DNA of 64,000 nucleotides, taken from Pseudomonas iridis. Its GTDB lineage: Bacteria; Pseudomonadota; Gammaproteobacteria; Pseudomonadales; Pseudomonadaceae. Shown here piece by piece: positions 23,081-32,455 of this stretch (its first letter is position 1; each line of letters opens with the position of its first letter). A program made the translations under genes and the position numbers. The stretch covers positions 62,001 to 126,000 of the forward strand of contig NZ_JACXXO010000004.1 in the NCBI RefSeq assembly GCF_017980685.1. Direction: 5' to 3'. The notes beneath the pieces are model-generated. The model was not told the origin of the DNA, made no database searches, and saw only the letters and a list, made by a program, of their open reading frames with translations.

Positions 23081-23117
23081 AAAAAACCGCGAGCAGCGTG
23101 CTGTTCGCGGTTTTTTT
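23081..23117. terminator. Bidirectional terminator between the cold-shock-domain gene and slyX
   Basis: AAAAAACCGCGA and TCGCGGTTTTTTT flank an imperfect inner stem (GCAGCGTGCTG). T-runs on both strands serve the two convergent genes. Confidence 0.9.
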
Positions 23118-23140
23118 ACGCCTGATGAAAAGACCGCACC

Positions 23141-23347
23141 TTAATAATGTGGCGGAGGTGCTTCTTCCTCGAAGGATTCGAACTGTCCGACCATTTCTTC
23201 CTGACGCTTGAGCAACGCAGCCATTTGCAATTGCAGGCGCTCGACCACCCGCTGCTGCGCCACCAGGATGTCGTTCAACGTCTGGATAGTGTCGTCCTGA
23301 AACGCCAGACGGCTTTCCAGATCGTTAACGCGTTCTTCCAGGGTCAT
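23141..23347 (-). CDS. slyX: SlyX family protein
   Basis: A 68-residue, almost wholly alpha-helical coiled-coil protein of unknown function. The pattern [26 protein letters not shown] is the family N terminus, and the Pro-Pro-His-Tyr end (APPPHY) is a SlyX hallmark. It starts 3 nt after the HIT gene, so the two are one transcription unit. Confidence 0.92.
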   Translation of the reverse strand: MTLEERVNDLESRLAFQDDTIQTLNDILVAQQRVVERLQLQMAALLKRQEEMVGQFESFEEEAPPPHY

Positions 23348-23350
23348 GAC

Positions 23351-23776
23351 TCAGCCCTCCAAAAAGGTGAAATCTTCGGTCAGTACCACACGCAACTGCG
23401 CGCGAATGGCGGCCACCTGCTCGCTGTCATAAGGCTTTGCCGGATGCTTGCCCCATACCGGCGCAGGCCACGCCGCGTCGTCGCGTTTGCGCACGATCAC
23501 ATGCATGTGCATCTGGCTGACCACGTTACCCAGCGTAGCGACGTTCATTTTGTCGGCATCGAACAAGTCTTTGAGCAACTCGGCCAGCGCGGTGGTTTCC
23601 AGCCAGAGCTGTTGCTGATCGGCGACATCCAACTGAAACAACTCGCTGATATCGTTGCGGCGTGGCACCAGGATGAACCAGGGGTAGTTGGCGTCGTTGG
23701 ACAGCAACAGACGGCAAAGCGGAAAGTCGCCGATGGCCAGTGTGTCCTGTTGTAGTCGTGAATCTAAAGCAAACAC
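23351..23776 (-). CDS. HIT domain protein
   Basis: A histidine-triad nucleotide-binding or hydrolase-like protein of 141 residues. I take a GTG start giving MFALDSRLQQ, because GGGAG lies 8 nt upstream and the family begins this way; the long in-frame extension upstream has no protein character. The triad region is SQMHMHVIVRKRDDAAWP, and YPWFILVPRR is the conserved beta-strand. Its substrate is unknown. It is followed by slyX. Confidence 0.9.
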   Translation of the reverse strand: MFALDSRLQQDTLAIGDFPLCRLLLSNDANYPWFILVPRRNDISELFQLDVADQQQLWLETTALAELLKDLFDADKMNVATLGNVVSQMHMHVIVRKRDDAAWPAPVWGKHPAKPYDSEQVAAIRAQLRVVLTEDFTFLEG

Positions 23777-24672
23777 TGCGCGCACTCCCGGCTGATCTAC
23801 ATAATTCAGCTTGGCGAGCCACCCGAAAGGCAGCGCACCAAGCGACAGAACCGCAGCATACCTGCGAATGCGCTCGCCTTCACGAGGACTGTGCCCTGGC
23901 CATTTCTCCGGACGCCCCGACATGTGACATTTTTTGATTTGCTGCACCAGCACGGAACCCGACCAGATGACCAATCCGCTGAAATGACCGAAAAACCGTG
24001 ACGTGCTCACGATCGCCCGCAGCCAGATCTGTATGAATAAGGTACAGCGCGTAAATTTTTTGCACCAAAACCGCACAGTGGGTCTACGCTCAGTGCGTCG
24101 GGCATCCGCCGAATACTCACTGGCGGGGTGAACCGGTAACGTTTTTGGTTGTCGTGCGCCGATTACGGCGTGGCAACACCATACGAACAATCGCGTCAAG
24201 CCCTTACAAAAAGCGGCTTGGCGCCCAGTATTTATGAGGCTTTTACAGGTAAAGACAAGCGCGTTGAAAAATAACCGCACCGAAATTGCAGTTTGTGCAC
24301 GCTTGTTGCAAGCGTACTCATATGGACTATAAGCGCACCACGGGATGTGGGAGCCTTAAGCCCGATAAAAACAGTGGCAGGGTTGCCCGATGGAGATTCA
24401 AGTGTTTTGCCAGGGACTCTTTTTTAGCGATGCAAAAGGCTAGAAAAACAGCGAAAAAGTTGTCGGTCCGATTGCATCGGTACTGTGAATTTGCGACATC
24501 TACCAAGCCATCTGCGACAGCGTCGTAAAGAAGGCGAAAGGTTCGATTAGCAAGTATCGCCAACAATGTCGGCGTGATATAAGTTTGCGCCGACACAAAA
24601 AGAAAGAACCGCCCAGATAATAAAACAGGTGGGACGGCAGTACTCTTCTAAAAACCAAAGGAGCAAATCACG
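23777..24672. other. 896-nt gap upstream of the OprD-family porin
   Basis: I find no supported gene. Open frames of 80 and 89 codons on opposite strands (around 24286-24596) have no ribosome site and no recognisable pattern. The stretch is more AT-rich than its neighbours from about 24240 on. It should hold the porin promoter and leader; an A-rich motif at 24597-24608 is discussed under findings. Confidence 0.5.
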
Positions 24673-25944
24673 ATGCGCGTGATGAAGTGGAGCATGATCG
24701 CACTGGCTGTTTCAGCAGGCACCTCGCAGTTCGCAATGGCGTCCGCCCAGGATGAATCCAAAGGCTTCGTTGAAGACAGTACCTTCAATGTAAAGACCCG
24801 CATGCTGTATATGAACCGTGATTTCAAGAATGAAAACTTGAAAACCAGCCCATCGGGTGAGCGCCAAGGCTACCGCGAAGAAACCGGTATTGGCATGCAC
24901 GCCATCTTCGAATCCGGCTTCACTCAAGGCACCATCGGTGTTGGTGTTGACGCTTTCGGTCTGGGCTCGATCAAACTCGACAGCGGCCGCGGTCGTACAG
25001 GCAACGGCCTGTTCGCTGCCGATAGCGATGGCACACCTGAGGACACTCAGTCCAAAGCGGGTGGCGCAGTTAAATTCCGCCTGTCCAATACTGTCTTGAA
25101 GTATGGCGACCAATTCGTCGCCAGCCCGGTATTCTCCACTGACGACAGCCGTTTGCTGCCTGAAGCCACCACCGGTACCTTGCTCGTATCCAAGGAAATC
25201 CCTGGCCTTGAGCTGAGCGCTGGTCGCTTCACCGCGATGAGCTCCCAGACCGGCATGGGCCATGACACCATCGCAGACGGCGGCCTGCCGTCTGCCAATA
25301 TCGGTGGTGCCACCTACCAGTTCACCGACAACTTCGTCGCCGGTGTTGCGGCTTCCGACGTGGATGACCACTTCAAGAAGCAGTACCTCAACGCCAATTA
25401 CACCCTGCCGATCAACGATGAACAGTCGTTGAACTTCGACTTCAACGGGTACAAGAGCAAGAGCCAAGGTCAGGAACTGTCGGGTGATATCGACAACCGC
25501 ATCTGGTCCCTGGCTGCCGCTTACAGCATCGGCGCCCACAAATTCACCCTCGCTCACCAGCGTTCGACCGGTGATACCGGTTACGTATATGGCGTAGACG
25601 GCGGCGGCACCATTTTCCTCGCCAACTCCGTGCAGTACTCCGACTTCAACGGTGCAGACGAGCGTTCGTGGCAGGGTCGCTACGACCTGAACATGAAAAC
25701 CTACGGCGTACCGGGCCTGAGCTTCATGACCCGTTACATCAAAGGCGACAACATCTCTACCGGTGCTGAAGAAGGCAAGGAACACGAGCTGGACTTCGAA
25801 ACCAAGTACGTAATGCAGAATGGCCCGGCAAAAGACCTGTCCTTCCGCCTGCGTAGCGCCTGGTACCGCTCCAACACCGCTTATAACGGTGGTGACAACA
25901 ACGATCTGCGTCTGATCGTTGAGTATCCGCTGAGCATCTTGTAA
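24673..25944 (+). CDS. OprD-family outer-membrane porin
   Basis: A substrate-specific 18-strand beta-barrel porin of 423 residues. The signal peptide ends near FAMASA. Typical family features are YESGFTQGTVG-like FESGFTQGTIGVGVDAFG, LDAGRFT-like LSAGRFTAMSS, the conserved FLANSVQYSDFNG, and the terminal RLIVEYPLSIL. An AAGGAG ribosome site lies 9 nt before the ATG. From memory, the neighbours (HIT, slyX, cold-shock, dps, aspS) match the place of oprD in P. aeruginosa, but the sequence differs enough that OprQ- or OprE-like function is also possible. Basic amino acids or peptides are likely substrates. Confidence 0.92.
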   Translation: MRVMKWSMIALAVSAGTSQFAMASAQDESKGFVEDSTFNVKTRMLYMNRDFKNENLKTSPSGERQGYREETGIGMHAIFESGFTQGTIGVGVDAFGLGSIKLDSGRGRTGNGLFAADSDGTPEDTQSKAGGAVKFRLSNTVLKYGDQFVASPVFSTDDSRLLPEATTGTLLVSKEIPGLELSAGRFTAMSSQTGMGHDTIADGGLPSANIGGATYQFTDNFVAGVAASDVDDHFKKQYLNANYTLPINDEQSLNFDFNGYKSKSQGQELSGDIDNRIWSLAAAYSIGAHKFTLAHQRSTGDTGYVYGVDGGGTIFLANSVQYSDFNGADERSWQGRYDLNMKTYGVPGLSFMTRYIKGDNISTGAEEGKEHELDFETKYVMQNGPAKDLSFRLRSAWYRSNTAYNGGDNNDLRLIVEYPLSIL

Positions 25945-25988
25945 TCCGGATGTAGTTCAGCAGTACTGTAGAGCTCTGCTCTAATTAG

Positions 25989-26022
25989 AACCGCTCACCC
26001 TGACAGGTGGGCGGTTTTTTTT
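25989..26022 (+). terminator. Rho-independent terminator of the porin gene
   Basis: AACCGCTCACC and GGTGGGCGGTT pair (one mismatch) around TGACA and are followed by eight T, 45 nt after the stop. Confidence 0.92.
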
Positions 26023-26096
26023 GCTTATTCAATAGCGGCCTAAGCATATTTGAATAGCAAGCTAATTATGTCGACCGGAGCGGGCTTATTGCGAAC

Positions 26097-26133
26097 AATA
26101 AAAAACCCAAGAGACTTTGCAGCTCTTGGGTTT
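26097..26133 (-). terminator. Rho-independent terminator of the MscS gene
   Basis: On the minus strand AAACCCAAGAG and CTCTTGGGTTT form a perfect stem followed by TTTATTG, 40 nt after the stop. Confidence 0.9.
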
Positions 26134-26172
26134 AATTGCCTTACTTGACCGTCAGGGCAAATAATCGATCGC

Positions 26173-27015
26173 TTACTGCGGTGCCCCTTCCTGAACCACA
26201 CGAATAACTCGCTGCGGAAACGGAATATCAATGCCTGCAGCTTTTAAACGATCGCGGGACAGTTCATTTAACATGAACATCACATCCCAATAGTCTGCAG
26301 TTTTAACCCAAACACGCAGGGACACCGTGATCGAACTGTCGCCCAGTGTCGAGACCACTGCCTGCGGCGCCGGGTCCTGCATAACACGTTCATCCTTGGC
26401 CAGATCCAGCAGTACCTGACGGGCCGTTTGCAGATCGGCTTCGTAATCCACGCCCACATCGAACACAACCTTGCGGGTTGGCTGACGGTTGGTATTGGTG
26501 ATGATGCCGTTCGACAGGTTGCCGTTGGGCATGATGACGGTCTTATTGTCGCCGGTACGCAGGACGGTATGGAAAATCTGGATGCTGTCGACGGTACCCG
26601 CCACGCCTTGCGCCTCGATCCAGTCGCCGATGCGGAACGGGCGGAACAGCAGAATCAGCACGCCGCCGGCGAAGTTCGCCAGGCTGCCCTGCAACGCCAG
26701 ACCGATGGCCAGACCCGCAGCACCGATCGCGGCAACGAACGAGGTGGTTTCGACACCGATCATCGAAGCCACGCTGACGATCAGCAGCACCTTGAGAATG
26801 ATGTTGGCCAGGCTGCTGATAAAGCCTTGCAGTGCCAGGTCAGCGTTACGCAGGGCCAGCAAACCACCGAGTTTTTGCGTGACCTTGTTGATCAGCCACC
26901 AGCCGATCCCCAGGGTAATCACTGCCAGCAGCACGCGGCTGCCGTATTCCATGATCATCGGGATCCACGCCTGGGATGCCTTGACCAGGTGGTCTACTTC
27001 AGCATTCAAATCCAT
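26173..27015 (-). CDS. mscS: Small-conductance mechanosensitive channel, MscS family
   Basis: An inner-membrane channel that opens on hypo-osmotic shock. The 280 residues match minimal E. coli-type MscS. Two membrane helices (about 25-47 and 65-88) precede the pore helix, whose Gly/Ala pattern is AAIGAAGLAIGLALQGSLANFAGG. The beta domain then starts with RPFRIGDWIEAQGVAGTV, and PNGNLSNGIITN is also characteristic. It is monocistronic: a terminator follows, and a REPIN separates it from yajQ. Confidence 0.95.
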   Translation of the reverse strand: MDLNAEVDHLVKASQAWIPMIMEYGSRVLLAVITLGIGWWLINKVTQKLGGLLALRNADLALQGFISSLANIILKVLLIVSVASMIGVETTSFVAAIGAAGLAIGLALQGSLANFAGGVLILLFRPFRIGDWIEAQGVAGTVDSIQIFHTVLRTGDNKTVIMPNGNLSNGIITNTNRQPTRKVVFDVGVDYEADLQTARQVLLDLAKDERVMQDPAPQAVVSTLGDSSITVSLRVWVKTADYWDVMFMLNELSRDRLKAAGIDIPFPQRVIRVVQEGAPQ

Positions 27016-27060
27016 GTTCTATCTCCTGATTTCCGGCTACCCGGGATGTGCACAAATAAA

Positions 27061-27149
27061 TGTGGGAGCGAGCCTGCTCGCGAAAGCGCTGTGTCATTCA
27101 GCAATGAATTGACTGACACAGCGACTTTAGCGAGCAGGCTGGCTCCCAC
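27061..27149. repeat. REP pair (REPIN), GAGCCTGCTCGCGAA type
   Basis: Inverted REP copies with an inner dyad (GCTGTGTCATTCA and TGAATTGACTGACACAGC, imperfect). The right copy has drifted (GACTTTAGCGAGCAGGCTGG). It lies between yajQ and mscS, both on the minus strand. Confidence 0.86.
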
Positions 27150-27167
27150 CGTTTCCACGGATAACGC

Positions 27168-27653
27168 TTAGTCGCGGAAGTTGTTGAACTGCAGCGGCAT
27201 GCCGAACTCCTTGGCACGCAAGGCCGCGATGGCTTCTTGCAGGTCGTCGCGCTTCTTGCCGGTGACACGCACCTGCTCGCCCTGAATGGCAGCCTGCACC
27301 TTGAGTTTGGCGTCCTTGATGTGGCCGACGATCTTCTTCGCCAGTTCCTTGTCGATGCCTTCCTTGAGCACGGCGTCCTGCTTCATCAGCTTGCCCGAGG
27401 CGTACTCATCCTTGACTTCAAGGCACTGCACGTCGATCTTGCGCTTGACCAGGGCCAACTTGAGGATTTCGATCATCGCTTCCAGCTGGAATCCGGCTTC
27501 AGCGGTCAGACTGACAGTCAGGTCCTTTTCCTTGAACTCGAAACTGCCTTTACCTTTCAGGTCATAACGACGATCGAGTTCCTTCACGGCGTTCTCGACC
27601 GCGTTGGTGAGTTCGTGTTTGTCCAGTTCGGATACCACGTCGAACGACGGCAT
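27168..27653 (-). CDS. yajQ: YajQ family nucleotide-binding protein
   Basis: A 161-residue protein with two ferredoxin-like halves; homologues in Xanthomonas and Pseudomonas bind cyclic di-GMP and act with transcription regulators. The N terminus [22 protein letters not shown] and the pair [16 protein letters not shown] and [15 protein letters not shown] are diagnostic. A GGAGAA ribosome site lies 6 nt before the ATG. The leader contains a terminator-like hairpin, listed separately. Confidence 0.96.
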   Translation of the reverse strand: MPSFDVVSELDKHELTNAVENAVKELDRRYDLKGKGSFEFKEKDLTVSLTAEAGFQLEAMIEILKLALVKRKIDVQCLEVKDEYASGKLMKQDAVLKEGIDKELAKKIVGHIKDAKLKVQAAIQGEQVRVTGKKRDDLQEAIAALRAKEFGMPLQFNNFRD

Positions 27654-27666
27654 GTAATTTCTCCAA

Positions 27667-27699
27667 TAAAAAGGCGCGCTCTATGTGGATGGAGCGCGC
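27667..27699 (-). promoter_or_regulatory. Terminator-like hairpin in the yajQ leader
   Basis: On the minus strand GCGCGCTC and GAGCGCGC pair perfectly over 8 bp around a 10-nt loop and are followed within two bases by TTTTTATT; the yajQ ribosome site comes next. No minus-strand gene lies just upstream (panE is divergent), so this is not simply the end of another unit. A leader attenuator is possible. Confidence 0.55.
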
Positions 27700-27714
27700 T
27701 TGGCTTGCGGTTAA

Positions 27715-28710
<996 letters not shown>

Positions 28711-28755
28711 GCAGCGGCTACGCTGGCGACTTGTTCCTTTGCTGCGAAAAACCCG

Positions 28756-30783
28756 ATGCCATTGCGCCAGCGCCTCGAAAACCTTCCGGTCGGCCAGAAA
28801 CTCCTGGCCGCCCTGCTGGTGCTGTTGACCACTGTGTTGCTGGTCGCCAACCTGACTTTTATCAGCGCCGCCTATTACATCTCCCAAGAGAGCATGGCCC
28901 CGCAGGCCTTGCAGACCATCGGCCGCCTGATCGCCAACCCGAGCCTGGTGAGTGAAGCCCTGCAATCACCGCAAAGCGCCGAACGCCTGCTCAAGGAACT
29001 CGACAGTTATTCACCACTGCGCGCCGCCGCCCTGTATGACGGCAAAGGCGAACGGCTGGCGCAATTGCAACACGGCGACAAACTCCACCTGCCGGAACGT
29101 TACCGGCACATCGAAGCCTGGCAACTCACTGAATTTCGTACCAACCAGGTGATTACCCTGCCCCGCCCTGGCACCGAGCCGGGTCATCTGCTGCTGGTAG
29201 CCAGCAGCGAACTGCCGATGGCGTTCTACACCGGCACGCTCACTGCCAGCCTCGGCATCCTGATTTTCAGCGTGCTGTTGTGGCTGGTGATTGCCCGGCA
29301 GATCAAACGGCTGATCACTCGCCCTATCCATCAACTGGAAGAGCTGTCGCGTCAGGTCACCCGCGAAGAGAACTACGCGTTGCGTGCCTCACGCGGCAAC
29401 CATGACGAAATCGGCAGTCTCGCCGAAGCGTTCAACACCATGCTGTCGCGTATCGAAGCCCGCGAACAGCAGCTCAAACGCGCCCGCGATGACTCGCAAG
29501 CCGCTTACGATCAGGCGCAGGGGCTGGCCGAGGAAACCCGCCACACCAACCGCAAGCTTGAGCTGGAAGTTCAGGTGCGCAGCAAAATCGAAAAGAAACT
29601 CACCGGTTTCCAGAATTACCTCAACAGCATCATCGACTCGATGCCTTCGGCGCTGATTGCGCTCGACGAGCAGCTCTACGTCACCCAATGGAACCAGGAA
29701 GCCAGCGCCCTCTCCGGCACACGCCTGGACGAAGCGCTGAACCAGCCGATCTTCCTCGCGTTCGAACCGCTGAAACCGTTTTTGCCGCAGCTCAAGCAGA
29801 CGGTCGAGCAGCACACCGTGGCGAAGATCGAACGGGTGACATGGTTCAAGGACGATGAGCCCAAACATTACGCGCTGACCTTCTACCCGCTGATGGGCGG
29901 TACCGGGCGTGGCGTGGTGATCCGTATCGACGACATCACCCAGCGCCTGTCGCTGGAAGAAATGATGGTGCAGTCAGAAAAAATGCTCTCGGTCGGCGGC
30001 CTCGCAGCGGGCATGGCCCATGAAATCAACAACCCGCTCGGTGCGATCCTGCACAACGTGCAAAACATCCGTCGGCGCCTGTCGACAGACCTGCCAAAGA
30101 ACCTCGAAACCGCCGAGCAACTGGGCATTGAGCTGGACACGGTAAACCGCTACCTGCAAGGCCGGGAAGTCCCGAAACTGCTCGATGGTATTCAACAGGC
30201 GGGCGCGCGAGCAGCGAAAATCGTCACCCACATGCTCAGCTTCAGTCGCCGCAGCACTCGTCAGATGGCACCGTGCGATCTGCCGGCCCTGATTGATCAA
30301 GCGGTGGAAATCGCCGGTAACGACTTCGATCTGGCCATCGGTTTTGACTTCAAGGGTCAGGCGATCATCCGCCAGTTCGACCCGGCGCTCGGCCCGGTGC
30401 CGGGTACCGCCAACGAGCTGGAGCAAGTGCTGCTCAACCTGTTGAAAAACGCCGCGCAAGCCATTCATCAGCGCGAAGAGGACAGCGAGCCAGGGCGGAT
30501 CATCCTGCGCACCCGGCTCAATCCGCCGTGGGCCGAGATTCAGGTCGAGGACAACGGCATCGGCATGAGCGAGAACGTGCGCAAGCGCACCTTCGAACCG
30601 TTTTTCACTACCAAGGAAATCGGCCAGGGCACAGGGCTCGGCTTGTCGGTGTCGTACTTCATCATCACCAATAACCACAAAGGGCAGATGGAAGTGCAGT
30701 CTGCGCCGGGGCAAGGAACGTGTTTCACCTTGCGTCTGCCGCTGGCCCAACCGCTGCCTATCGCGGCTCAACCCATCAATTAA
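28756..30783 (+). CDS. Membrane sensor histidine kinase with PAS domain, no adjacent response regulator
   Basis: A 675-residue inner-membrane kinase. Domain order: transmembrane helix at about 14-38; periplasmic sensor at about 40-155; second helix at about 160-181; HAMP at about 181-235; a coiled region; PAS at about 285-395; dimerisation domain with phospho-acceptor H422 in AHEINNPLGA; and an ATPase domain with N-box LLNLLKNAAQA, DNGIGM and GQGTGLGLS. There is no receiver domain at the C terminus. The next gene is metabolic, so its regulator must be encoded elsewhere. The signal is unknown. Confidence 0.93.
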   Translation: MPLRQRLENLPVGQKLLAALLVLLTTVLLVANLTFISAAYYISQESMAPQALQTIGRLIANPSLVSEALQSPQSAERLLKELDSYSPLRAAALYDGKGERLAQLQHGDKLHLPERYRHIEAWQLTEFRTNQVITLPRPGTEPGHLLLVASSELPMAFYTGTLTASLGILIFSVLLWLVIARQIKRLITRPIHQLEELSRQVTREENYALRASRGNHDEIGSLAEAFNTMLSRIEAREQQLKRARDDSQAAYDQAQGLAEETRHTNRKLELEVQVRSKIEKKLTGFQNYLNSIIDSMPSALIALDEQLYVTQWNQEASALSGTRLDEALNQPIFLAFEPLKPFLPQLKQTVEQHTVAKIERVTWFKDDEPKHYALTFYPLMGGTGRGVVIRIDDITQRLSLEEMMVQSEKMLSVGGLAAGMAHEINNPLGAILHNVQNIRRRLSTDLPKNLETAEQLGIELDTVNRYLQGREVPKLLDGIQQAGARAAKIVTHMLSFSRRSTRQMAPCDLPALIDQAVEIAGNDFDLAIGFDFKGQAIIRQFDPALGPVPGTANELEQVLLNLLKNAAQAIHQREEDSEPGRIILRTRLNPPWAEIQVEDNGIGMSENVRKRTFEPFFTTKEIGQGTGLGLSVSYFIITNNHKGQMEVQSAPGQGTCFTLRLPLAQPLPIAAQPIN

Positions 30784-30794
30784 CGAGGTAACCC

Positions 30795-31379
30795 ATGGGC
30801 TTTCGCCTGTCGAAAATCTACACCCGCACCGGCGACAAAGGCGAAACCGGCCTGGGCGATGGCCGCCGCGTGCCCAAGGATCACCCACGCATCGAGGCCA
30901 TTGGCGAGGTCGATACGCTGAACAGTCAGGTCGGCGTGTTACTGGCCGGTTTGATGGCCGAGCGTGAGACGTATCCAGGCTTGAACGAGCTGATCGAGGT
31001 GTTGGCACCTTGTCAGCATCGGCTGTTCGACCTCGGGGGCGAGTTGGCGATGCCGCAGTATCAGGCACTGAACGAGGCGGAAATCGAACGGCTGGAAGCG
31101 GCGATTGATGTCTGGAACGAAGAGTTGGGGCCGCTGGAGAATTTCATCTTGCCGGGCGGTTCGATGCTGATTGCTCAGGCACATGTGTGCCGGAGTCTGG
31201 CAAGGAGTGCCGAGCGGCGGTGTCAGCATTTGAATGCCGAAGAACCCTTGGCCGGGGTTGGGTTGGCTTATATCAATCGGCTGTCGGATTTGTTGTTTGT
31301 CGCGGCACGGGTGATTGCGCGGCGACAGGGGATTGCGGAAATTTTGTGGCAGCCGGCGGTAAAGCCTTCAGATATATAG
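30795..31379 (+). CDS. Cob(I)yrinic acid a,c-diamide/cobalamin adenosyltransferase, PduO type
   Basis: It transfers the adenosyl group of ATP to cob(I)alamin to make adenosylcobalamin. The 194 residues match the PduO/EutT-like trimeric fold. The ATP-binding N terminus is KIYTRTGDKGETGLGDGRRV, with EAIGEVDTLNSQVG following. FILPGGS and the arginine helix CRSLARSAERR are the other family marks. It starts 11 nt after the sensor kinase, so the two may share a transcript, though no functional link is evident. Confidence 0.94.
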   Translation: MGFRLSKIYTRTGDKGETGLGDGRRVPKDHPRIEAIGEVDTLNSQVGVLLAGLMAERETYPGLNELIEVLAPCQHRLFDLGGELAMPQYQALNEAEIERLEAAIDVWNEELGPLENFILPGGSMLIAQAHVCRSLARSAERRCQHLNAEEPLAGVGLAYINRLSDLLFVAARVIARRQGIAEILWQPAVKPSDI

Positions 31380-31393
31380 CGTCTGACAGGAAG

Positions 31394-31487
31394 TCATCGC
31401 TGGCAAGCCAGCTCCCACAGGTTCCATTGGTGTGCACATCACCTGTGAACGACACAAATCTCTGTGGGAGCTGGCCTGCCAGCGATG
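31394..31487. repeat. REP pair in the reversed arrangement
   Basis: Two GCTGGCTTGCCAGCGATG-type REPs, but arranged the other way round from the copies at 2933 and 17942: here the GTGGGAG ends face each other across the spacer. They lie between the convergent adenosyltransferase and Nudix genes. Confidence 0.82.
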
Positions 31488-31510
31488 AGGCCGGTGGCCG
31501 CTCTACATAA

Positions 31511-32455
31511 TCAAGCCTCAGGCCAGAACGCCCGAATCCCGGCCACACCCTGCGCGCCAACACCCCAGGCCTTCTCGCGCTCCGCCGGGCCAACTCCCCC
31601 CAACAAAAACACGGGTTTGCTGAAGCCCTCGATCAGCGTCGAAGCCTGCTCCCAGCCCAGTGGCTGCGCATCAGGATGTGTCAAGGTCGGCTGCACCGGC
31701 GACAAGGTCACGAAATCCACACCCATCTGCTCGGCCAGCGCCAGTTCTTCGGCGTTATGGCAAGACGCCGCGAGCCAGCGCTGCGCCGGCAACGGACGCC
31801 CCGCCGCCGCGTATTTACGCAACTGCGCAGACGTGATGTGCCACCCGGCAGACGGAAAATCACCGAGCCATTCGAATGGTCCCTTGATCATCAACTGCGC
31901 CTTGCCCGCACACAGCCCCGCGGCGTCCACCGCCAGATCGCGGTACTTCGGGTCATAGCCATTGGGGGCGCGCAGCTGGATCAATTTGATCCCGCCGGCA
32001 ATCGCTTTCTGAATCCCGCGCAGCAAGGCCGGGGTTTCCAGATCTTCCGGTGTGATCAGGTATTCGGCAGGCAAGCGTGCCGCTGCGACGATCGGCTGGT
32101 TGGCGGCAGGGAACTCGTAGTTCGCCAGCTCCTTCGTCGTCACCCAGGCCAATGGCTGGCCTTCGGCACCGTGCGGCTCGCCGCTGAAACCCGACACTTC
32201 CCAGACATCCAGCAACACCTGTTTGTCCGGGTAATCGTGACGCACCTTGATCAACGGCCGAGCGGCACCTACGGTGATGCCCAATTCTTCTTGCAGCTCT
32301 CGGGCCAGCGCGGTTTCGACCGATTCGTCGGCCTCGACCTTGCCGCCGGGAAACTCCCACAAACCACCCTGATGCTGGGTGTCGGCACGGCGGGCGATAA
32401 GGATTTTGCCACTGCTATCACGAATGACAGCGGCGGCGACGTGTACGCGTTTCAC
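31511..32455 (-). CDS. Nudix hydrolase fused to a thiamine-phosphate-synthase-like domain
   Basis: A 314-residue two-domain protein. Residues 1-130 are a MutT-type Nudix hydrolase: the full Nudix box GGKVEADESVETALARELQE continues EELGI. Such domains clean 8-oxo-dGTP from the nucleotide pool. Residues 140-314 resemble ThiE/TenI barrels (IKLIQLRAPNG, HITSAQLR, DFVTLSPV, VFLLGGVG). The start is GTG (KRVHVAAAV), supported by GGAGG 10 nt upstream and by a GTGA overlap with the GST stop. The role of the second domain in such fusions is not known to me. Confidence 0.9.
   Translation of the reverse strand: MKRVHVAAAVIRDSSGKILIARRADTQHQGGLWEFPGGKVEADESVETALARELQEELGITVGAARPLIKVRHDYPDKQVLLDVWEVSGFSGEPHGAEGQPLAWVTTKELANYEFPAANQPIVAAARLPAEYLITPEDLETPALLRGIQKAIAGGIKLIQLRAPNGYDPKYRDLAVDAAGLCAGKAQLMIKGPFEWLGDFPSAGWHITSAQLRKYAAAGRPLPAQRWLAASCHNAEELALAEQMGVDFVTLSPVQPTLTHPDAQPLGWEQASTLIEGFSKPVFLLGGVGPAEREKAWGVGAQGVAGIRAFWPEA

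Noticed and set aside
23777..24280. N-terminal extension of the HIT protein by 168 codons
   Set aside because: No family similarity in the extension; the GTG start with a good ribosome site gives a normal HIT length.
24286..24596. Two overlapping open frames of 80 and 89 codons on opposite strands upstream of the porin
   Set aside because: Neither has a ribosome site, recognisable motif or plausible codon pattern.
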